DNA of 64,000 nucleotides from Lyticum sinuosum (GTDB lineage Bacteria > Pseudomonadota > Alphaproteobacteria > Rickettsiales > Midichloriaceae): positions 62,001 to 126,000 of the forward strand of contig NZ_JARGYU010000003.1 of NCBI RefSeq assembly GCF_034471385.1, in the 5' to 3' direction. The translations under genes and the position numbers were made by a program. A model generated the notes under the pieces. The model did not search any database and was not told the origin of the DNA. It saw nothing but the letters and a program-made list of their open reading frames with translations. Shown piece by piece: positions 58,422-64,000 of the stretch; position 1 is the stretch's first letter; every line of letters starts with the position of its first letter.

Positions 58422-58679
58422 AAATTACAACATTATTTTAATAAAATTAAATACTACAATAAATCTATTGCTATTGAATAAGATCTGTTAAAGAAATGTA
58501 ATTACGTTAAAAATTTTACTTAAAATTGTATAAAAATACTAAAAATTCGTAAATTACAACATTATTTTAATAAAATTAAATACTACAATAAATCTATTGC
58601 TATTGAATAAGATCTGTTGAATAAATGTAATTACGTTAAAAATTTTACTTAAAATTGTATAAAAATACTAAAAATTCGT
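58422..58679. repeat. 129-bp tandem duplication
   Basis: Bases 58422-58550 and 58551-58679 are near-identical. Each starts AAATTACAACATTATTTTAA and ends AAAAATACTAAAAATTCGT; they differ chiefly at GATCTGTTAAAGAAATG versus GATCTGTTGAATAAATG. Unlike the other arrays it does not visibly contain a gene end. The rest of the 58299-58822 spacer is A+T-rich without an ORF. Confidence 0.93.
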
Positions 58680-58822
58680 AATTTTTCAAAAAAAAACTAC
58701 AAACTACAAACTAAAATATAAAATAATGATATTTATGAATTTTGATTTATATTAATTTATATAATTCTTTTATGAGAAAATTATTAAAAATAATAAAATA
58801 AATATAAAAATTATATTATATA

Positions 58823-60460
58823 TTAATTTAATATTATTCCATTCATACAATATTCTGATTTATATGAATCAATTCCTGTTATTATCGTATTATAAATTTT
58901 ACCACAAATCAGATTATTAATCAAATTATCTTTAATATTCTTATTAAATTGATTTTTATTTTTATTATTTTCAATAATATTAGAAATATTATCTAATTTT
59001 TTTGGTAATATATTACTATTTTCTATTTTTATCAAACCAAAATTTTCACCTCTTGCCATTCCATTTCCTTCAATAACAACAGAAATTGTTTTACCAATCT
59101 GAGAATTATAATATGATAATAATCTCTGTTTAGCATCTTCTCTGAGTATCTTCGCGCGAGATTTTCTAACATGATATGGAATTTGTGGCATTCTTGCTGC
59201 AGGAGTTTCAGGTCTTTCTGAATAAGGAAAAATATGACAATATATAATATTACATTCTTGTAATAAATTTCTAGTATTTTCAAACATATCATCAGTTTCT
59301 GTTGGAAAACCAGCAATAATATCAGCACCAAATACAATATTTGGATTAATTATACGTGCATGAGAACAAAAATCAATAATTTGCTGTCTATTATGCCTAC
59401 GTTTCATTCTTTTTAGAATAATATCATCACCAGCTTGTAGACTTATATGCAAATGCGGCATAAATCGTTTTTCATTAGCTAATAAATATAAAATATCTTC
59501 ATCTATTTCAGCTACATCAATAGATGATAAACGTATTCGTTTTATATCTGGAACTAAATTTAGTAATCTACGAACTATTTGTCCTAATTTTGGATGTCCT
59601 GGTAAATCAATACCATAATCTGTTATATCTACACCAGTAAATACTATTTCACCACATCCATTATCAATAAGTCCTTTGACTTGAGATACTATATTAGCCA
59701 TTGGAAGACTACGACTAGGACCTCTACCATAAGGAATTATACAAAACGTACAACGATGATTACATCCATTTTGAATCTGGACAAAACCCCTTCCTTTAAA
59801 TGAATTTTTATAAATATCTTTCCAATTTTTATCAATTTTTGATTCTAATGTAAAGATTTCTAGCGATTTATCAGGAAAAACAAATGATTTTCTTGATTGT
59901 ATATCATTTTCTGATAATTCTATATCATTTTTTATTTTTTTACTATTAAAAGTAATATCGTTTAACTTTTCAGAAAATAACTGATTATTTATTTTCTTAT
60001 ATTCATTAATATCTAATTTTTTTGTATTATCTATTATACCAGACACTTCTGGCATATTTTCATAAAATTTTTTATCAGTTTGAGATGCACATCCTGTAAT
60101 ATAAATTTTTGCTTCTGGATGATTTTTATATAAACTACGTATTGTTTGTTTAACTTGTCTTTCTGCTTCTTTTGTAACAGCACAGCTATTGATAACTATA
60201 ACATTATCTACATTTAATTTCTTTAAATTATAAGATATAATATCGCTTTCTGATGAATTAAGACGACATCCAAAATTTATAACTTTACTTTCAAACGAAT
60301 TGGCGGATGGATTTAAACTTATAGAATCATTATTATTTGATTCACTATATAAATTTAATAAATTATTATTTATGCTTTGATCAGATTTATAATTCTGATC
60401 TTTATACTTTTCAGAATTATTTTCAGAATTATAATTATTTGTAGTATCTATATTGGACAC
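58823..60460 (-). CDS. mtaB: tRNA methylthiotransferase MtaB (N6-threonylcarbamoyladenosine type)
   Basis: A radical-SAM enzyme that adds a methylthio group to t6A37 of tRNAs reading ANN codons. The UPF0004 domain has INFGCRLNSSESD, VIVINSCAVTKEAERQV and KIYITGCASQ, with the three cluster cysteines. The radical-SAM site is QNGCNHRCTFCIIPYGRG (C-x3-C-x2-C), followed by GCGEIVFTGVDITDYG, which marks the MtaB branch. A ~60-residue Asn/Ser-rich N-terminus and a ~50-residue Asn/Lys insert near the TRAM end make it 545 aa (usual ~420). Nearby ftsY fits rickettsial gene order, but dapF is absent. Confidence 0.9.
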   Translation of the reverse strand: MSNIDTTNNYNSENNSEKYKDQNYKSDQSINNNLLNLYSESNNNDSISLNPSANSFESKVINFGCRLNSSESDIISYNLKKLNVDNVIVINSCAVTKEAERQVKQTIRSLYKNHPEAKIYITGCASQTDKKFYENMPEVSGIIDNTKKLDINEYKKINNQLFSEKLNDITFNSKKIKNDIELSENDIQSRKSFVFPDKSLEIFTLESKIDKNWKDIYKNSFKGRGFVQIQNGCNHRCTFCIIPYGRGPSRSLPMANIVSQVKGLIDNGCGEIVFTGVDITDYGIDLPGHPKLGQIVRRLLNLVPDIKRIRLSSIDVAEIDEDILYLLANEKRFMPHLHISLQAGDDIILKRMKRRHNRQQIIDFCSHARIINPNIVFGADIIAGFPTETDDMFENTRNLLQECNIIYCHIFPYSERPETPAARMPQIPYHVRKSRAKILREDAKQRLLSYYNSQIGKTISVVIEGNGMARGENFGLIKIENSNILPKKLDNISNIIENNKNKNQFNKNIKDNLINNLICGKIYNTIITGIDSYKSEYCMNGIILN

Positions 60461-60562
60461 TTTTAGTTTTTATTGTTTTTAATGAATCAAGTTATTAATT
60501 TACTAGTAATTTACAATTATTACATATATAAATTCAACTTAATTCATTTATACAACTATGAA

Positions 60563-60904
60563 TTACGATTTAGGATCAGTTGCACATAAATCACCACCAC
60601 CAGTTATACCAGAAACTATAGCAACAGCTCCAAATATTGAACCTACGCCTAAGAAAATTGCTGTTGCAGCTCCCCAAGATAACTTACCAAAAAACAACAT
60701 ACCACCAGCAGACATTACAACAATGATTGTAATACTCTTTCCTAGTGGACCTTGAACATAATTTATTATAGAACACATTGTCTCTGTCATTTTATCTTCT
60801 TCTGCAAAAATAGAAGGTGTTGCTGACAATAATGTTATTCCTATTGCAAGTATCATCAATAGAAACATGTGAAATTTATCACTTTTAATAATACTAAAAG
60901 ACAT
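60563..60904 (-). CDS. virB2: VirB2/TrbC-family type IV secretion pilin
   Basis: 113 residues. A hydrophobic signal ending in SIFAEED suggests cleavage after AEED or nearby. The mature pilin has MCSIINYVQGPLGKSITIIV, then a Gly/Ala-rich second hydrophobic helix (GAATAIFLGVGSIFGAVAIV), the two-helix VirB2 pattern. VirB2 subunits build the conjugation-like pilus of type IV secretion systems. No other vir gene adjoins it; it sits between mtaB and ftsY. Confidence 0.88.
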   Translation of the reverse strand: MSFSIIKSDKFHMFLLMILAIGITLLSATPSIFAEEDKMTETMCSIINYVQGPLGKSITIIVVMSAGGMLFFGKLSWGAATAIFLGVGSIFGAVAIVSGITGGGDLCATDPKS

Positions 60905-60989
60905 ATTTTATAAAATTAAATAAAAAACATAATAATCATTACATTAATAATAACAAATCAATTTTTATTTATCAAGATAAAAATTAAAA

Positions 60990-61892
60990 TTATTCTACTC
61001 CAACTAGAGAATTAGCAAAATCTTCAGGTAGAAAAGTATCCAAATCATCTAACTTTTCTCCAACACCAATAGCATATATTGGTTTATTGAATTTTTCTGC
61101 GATTGTAACTACAAATCCTCCCTTTGAACTTCCATCTAGTTTAGTTATAATAAAGCCTGTAAGATTAGTAAATTTATTAAATTGTTCAGCTTGAATGATA
61201 GCATTCTGTCCATTTGTTCCATCCAAAACTAATATTATCTCATGTGGAGCATTATTATCTATTTTTTTTACAACTTTGACAAATTTTTCTAATTCTTTCA
61301 TTAAATTATCATTATTATGAATCCTACCAGCCGTATCAATTATTAAAAAATCAATTTTTTCTTTTTTTGCTGAGATAAATGCTTGATAAGCAACACTTGC
61401 AGGATCTTGGTTCTCCTGTCCTTTAAATACTAAAACACCAAGATTATCTCCTAATTCTTTAAGCTGATCAACAGCTGCAGCTCTAAATGTATCACATGCA
61501 GCTAATACTACTTTATTATTTTGATTTATTATTTTATTGGCTATTTTACTAGCAGTAGTTGTTTTCCCTCCTCCATTAACACCACATAACATTATAACTT
61601 TAGTATCATTTTGAGGAACTATTGGTAGAGGTTTAGTAACTGGTATTAGAATTTTTGCTATATAATTAGCAATAAATTTTTGTGCATCATATACAGAACT
61701 ATCCAGAAAACCTTTTTTAGATATTTGATCAATAATATCTGCAACTATTTTTGGTGAAATATCACTTTGTATCATAATTTCTTCTAATTCATCAAGTGAT
61801 TGTATATCAAGTTTTGTTTTTCTTTTGAAAAAATTACCTATTCCCTCTGATGTTTTTTTAAGCCCATCCCTTATTTTATTTAACCAACTCAT
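60990..61892 (-). CDS. ftsY: Signal-recognition-particle receptor FtsY
   Basis: The SRP-receptor GTPase that delivers nascent membrane proteins to SecYEG. NG-domain motifs: G1 CGVNGGGKTTTASKIA, G2 AACDTFRAAAVDQL, G3 DTAGRIHNNDNLMKELEK, G4 TKLDGSSKGG and the C-terminal AIGVGEKLDDLDTF. At 300 aa it lacks the long acidic A-domain of E. coli, as is usual in reduced alphaproteobacteria. Located 85 bp upstream of virB2 on the same strand. Confidence 0.96.
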   Translation of the reverse strand: MSWLNKIRDGLKKTSEGIGNFFKRKTKLDIQSLDELEEIMIQSDISPKIVADIIDQISKKGFLDSSVYDAQKFIANYIAKILIPVTKPLPIVPQNDTKVIMLCGVNGGGKTTTASKIANKIINQNNKVVLAACDTFRAAAVDQLKELGDNLGVLVFKGQENQDPASVAYQAFISAKKEKIDFLIIDTAGRIHNNDNLMKELEKFVKVVKKIDNNAPHEIILVLDGTNGQNAIIQAEQFNKFTNLTGFIITKLDGSSKGGFVVTIAEKFNKPIYAIGVGEKLDDLDTFLPEDFANSLVGVE

Positions 61893-62013
61893 ATTAATTT
61901 ATATTAATTATTAGAATAGTAAAAAGTTATATAATTATTTTTACAGTAAAATTTTATTAAATTTTTTATTTTTAGTCTTCCTGATAATAAAACCTAAGAC
62001 TATTTTATACATA

Positions 62014-62027
62014 ATTCGCTCGCGAAT
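62014..62027. other. Small palindrome between ftsY and the NlpC/P60 gene
   Basis: ATTCG-CTCG-CGAAT forms a short hairpin, more G+C-rich than its surroundings, followed by CTTTTG. It sits in the divergent leader, so an operator role is possible; too short to be sure. Confidence 0.3.
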
Positions 62028-62101
62028 CTTTTGTAAATAGTTATCTATATGCAGAAGTTACGATTAACTTAATTGATTATTAATTTTTTATTAAAATACG
62101 C

Positions 62102-62818
62102 ATGTTAAATTACAATTTTAGTTATAAAAACTTTAAATATACCCATTTAAATAATATTTTTCAAGATGATACTATTCAATGTCATGTTAATACTTATAGT
62201 AAAAAAAATGAAATACTATACAATAAAAATACTAATAATAATTATACAAATTATACAAAATTTAAATCATATAATTTAATAACATCAGAGAAAATTATAA
62301 ACTCTGCTCGTAGTTTTATCGGTCATTCATTCAGACCTCAAGGAAGAGGTATAAATGGATACGATTGTATTGGGTTGATTTTAGCAATTGCAAAAGATTT
62401 AAATATAGTTTCAGTATATGATAAAATATCCAATTTGAACGATTTTGATAATTTGTATTATGATATCAATATAGATAGTTTTAAGTTAATTGAAGTAATA
62501 TTAAAACATTTTATTATAAAATATATTGATTTTAATAAACTTAATATTTCTGATAATGAATATGAAAAATATAGAATTAATGATATTTCTCAAAATATTT
62601 GTCTGGAAATTGGTGATATTGTCTTATTAAAACTTGGTTGGAGAAATTGGCATATTGGTATAGTTTCAGAAATAGAATCAGGAAATATATCAAAATTAAT
62701 TCATGCTTGTATAAATTCTGGTTTTATAGTAGAGGAAAAAAACCATAAATTTAATAAAAATATTGCAGCTTTATGTAAATTTTGGAATATATTTTCAAAT
62801 AAAAAACAAGCAATATGA
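62102..62818 (+). CDS. NlpC/P60 cysteine peptidase, GTA gp14-like tail protein
   Basis: 238 residues. Residues ~1-60 are not conserved. Then IINSARSFIGHSFRPQGRG and GYDCIGLILAIAKDL give the NlpC/P60 core with catalytic Cys, and GDIVLLKLGWRNWHIGIVSE carries the catalytic His. Gene-transfer agents and lambdoid tails carry such a peptidase (gp14) immediately before the host-specificity protein (gp15), and a gp15-like gene begins 690 bp later. It would locally cut peptidoglycan peptides when a tail contacts a cell. Confidence 0.85.
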   Translation: MLNYNFSYKNFKYTHLNNIFQDDTIQCHVNTYSKKNEILYNKNTNNNYTNYTKFKSYNLITSEKIINSARSFIGHSFRPQGRGINGYDCIGLILAIAKDLNIVSVYDKISNLNDFDNLYYDINIDSFKLIEVILKHFIIKYIDFNKLNISDNEYEKYRINDISQNICLEIGDIVLLKLGWRNWHIGIVSEIESGNISKLIHACINSGFIVEEKNHKFNKNIAALCKFWNIFSNKKQAI

Positions 62819-63101
62819 TTAAATAAATTTAAAATACACATCAAAATATATAATATACTTGAAAAATATATTTATATAATAAAATACTGCGATAAATGAT
62901 AAAGATTTGTGAAACAAAAAGGATAAAATCTAGAAAGCAAATAGATAAAAAATCTACTGTGAGATATTATTTAGATATAAAGTTATTTAGATATAAAGTT
63001 ATATACATAATCAAAATAGTACTAAACATCATAACTCATTTGAGAATACATTTGAGAATACTTGATATTTAGCACATAATTATTTAATTAATAATATTAT
63101 C

Positions 63102-63338
63102 TCAAATTGAAGTTTGAGAAATATCAATAAATGTATCTAATTCTCCACCTAGAATACATCCATCAAAATCAAATTCAGGATTAAAATCAACTGGTCTAAT
63201 TAAAAATGGTTCACCTGTTTCAGAGTCTATAGCATAAAATCCTGGACCTTGTTTTCCTTCCATATTTAAAGCAACAACTCCATATTCTGGATCTAAGTAT
63301 GCTTGAGTAGGAGTATTTTGTTTTTCAATTTCTGTCAT
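63102..63338 (-). CDS. Unrecognised small acidic protein, antisense within the tail gene pair
   Basis: 78 residues: starts MTEIEKQNTPTQAYLDPEYG, continues with GPGFYAIDSETGEPFLIRPV and FDFDGCILGGELDTFIDIS. It is poor in Lys/Asn, rich in Asp/Glu/Gly/Pro and less A+T-biased than neighbouring genes, which supports a real and perhaps recently acquired gene. No family recognised. It lies on the opposite strand between the gp14- and gp15-like genes. Confidence 0.6.
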   Translation of the reverse strand: MTEIEKQNTPTQAYLDPEYGVVALNMEGKQGPGFYAIDSETGEPFLIRPVDFNPEFDFDGCILGGELDTFIDISQTSI

Positions 63339-63511
63339 ATTTTTTTGTAATTAAAAGTTGTTAAATTTGGTATGTATCAAAGATACATATTCTTATATAT
63401 GTAATATAATATTAATATATTTTCAAGAATTTTGTTTGTAAATAAAAATTTATGTAAATTAATATAAATAATTCACGCATTTTTAATAAAAACATAAAAA
63501 ATATAATTAAT

Positions 63512-64000
63512 ATGGCAACATTACTATTAGGAATTGCTGGATCAGCATTTGGATCAGCATTAAGTGCATCAGTTGGATTAGGAACTATTGCCACTACAAT
63601 GGCTGTAGGAGCTGGTAAAATTTTAGGTGAGACCGTTGGAAATAGAATTGAAAATACATTATTTAATAAAAAATCAATAAAAAAGTATCACAACGGAATA
63701 CGTCTCACAAATACATTAATACAAAGTATGAGTTATGGAGATATTATTCCTATCACATATGGTACTACTAAGATATCTGGTAATATCATCTGGGCTGATA
63801 AAGTGCAAGAACATTTTCATTCTACAAAGAAAAAAGTAAAAAATGGTAAGAAAAAAATTAAATATATTGAAACAAGTTATTCATATACTGTTTCTTTAGC
63901 AATAGGAATTTGTAAAGGAGAAATATCATCAATAGAAAAAATTTGGGCAAATGAAGTAGAAATAGAAATTGAAAATCCTAATATAAGAATATATCATGGA
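63512..64000 (+). CDS. GTA gp15-like tail/host-specificity protein, truncated by window end
   Basis: An open frame of 163 codons from ATG at 63512 with no stop before the edge. The Gly/Ala-rich start (MATLLLGIAGSAFGSALSAS ... GAGKILGETVGNRI) and YGDIIPITYGTTKISGNIIW match the N-terminus of gene-transfer-agent gp15 and phage 'host specificity' proteins. SYSYTVSLAIGICKGEISSI continues the pattern. Family members are >1200 aa with a TIM-barrel-like domain, so most lies beyond the window. With the preceding peptidase it indicates a GTA or prophage tail cluster. Confidence 0.88.
   Translation, partial: MATLLLGIAGSAFGSALSASVGLGTIATTMAVGAGKILGETVGNRIENTLFNKKSIKKYHNGIRLTNTLIQSMSYGDIIPITYGTTKISGNIIWADKVQEHFHSTKKKVKNGKKKIKYIETSYSYTVSLAIGICKGEISSIEKIWANEVEIEIENPNIRIYHG

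Noticed and set aside
60558..60755. 65-aa plus-strand Pro/Ala-rich ORF opposite virB2
   Set aside because: Antisense shadow of the VirB2 coding region, which has clear family features on the other strand.

Overview
The window is very A+T-rich chromosomal DNA with weak ribosome-binding sites, long gene-free spacers and many asparagine/lysine-rich stretches inside otherwise conserved proteins. The gene set suggests an alphaproteobacterium of the Rickettsiales/Holosporales kind, probably an obligate intracellular symbiont or parasite. It carries isolated VirB2- and VirB9-like type IV secretion genes, a ProP-like MFS carrier and an EamA carrier, mtaB close to ftsY, GTA-type tail genes at the right edge, hslU separated from hslV by about 46 kb, and ribosomal genes (rplQ, rpmI, rpsP) split from their usual operons. 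Species identity is not claimed.

Layout. 1-9 kb: a partial unknown gene, tRNA-Asn, tatC, an RNA pseudouridine synthase with a disordered insert followed by tandem copies of its own 3' end, an EamA transporter, yajC and a long GT2 glycosyltransferase. 9-24 kb: housekeeping genes hslU, lipA, mreC, an MsbA-like ABC exporter, RNase E/G, tgt, tatD, manC, grxD, secY and adk. 24-32 kb: an accessory island holding a 148-aa unknown protein, rpoH, two paralogous 650-aa OTU-protease-like proteins on either side of lspA with duplicated flanks, and virB9. 33-43 kb: rnhA, an MFS transporter, a periplasmic thioredoxin-like protein, an RDD protein, an alpha/beta hydrolase, a FlgD-like protein, rpsP, small secreted proteins and a GlmU-DapF fusion. 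43-58 kb: tRNA-His, rplQ, manB, a glutamine-synthetase-like protein, an M23 peptidase followed by repeats and an rpmI fragment, intact rpmI, tRNA-Trp, nuoF, htpG, tadA and hslV. 58-64 kb: a tandem duplication, mtaB, virB2, ftsY, an NlpC/P60 (GTA gp14-like) gene, a small antisense gene, and the start of a GTA gp15-like tail protein running off the edge.

How it fits together. ManB, ManC and the GT2 enzyme could supply and polymerise mannose-type sugars for a surface glycan. GlmU-DapF, MreC and the M23 peptidase indicate that peptidoglycan is made and remodelled. RpoH, HslUV and HtpG form a heat-shock set. The OTU-like pair, probably delivered by the scattered type IV system, are the best candidates for host-directed effectors that remove or bind ubiquitin. 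The most distinctive structural theme is a set of separate short tandem duplications (about 130-200 bp units), most of which copy the end of a neighbouring gene.
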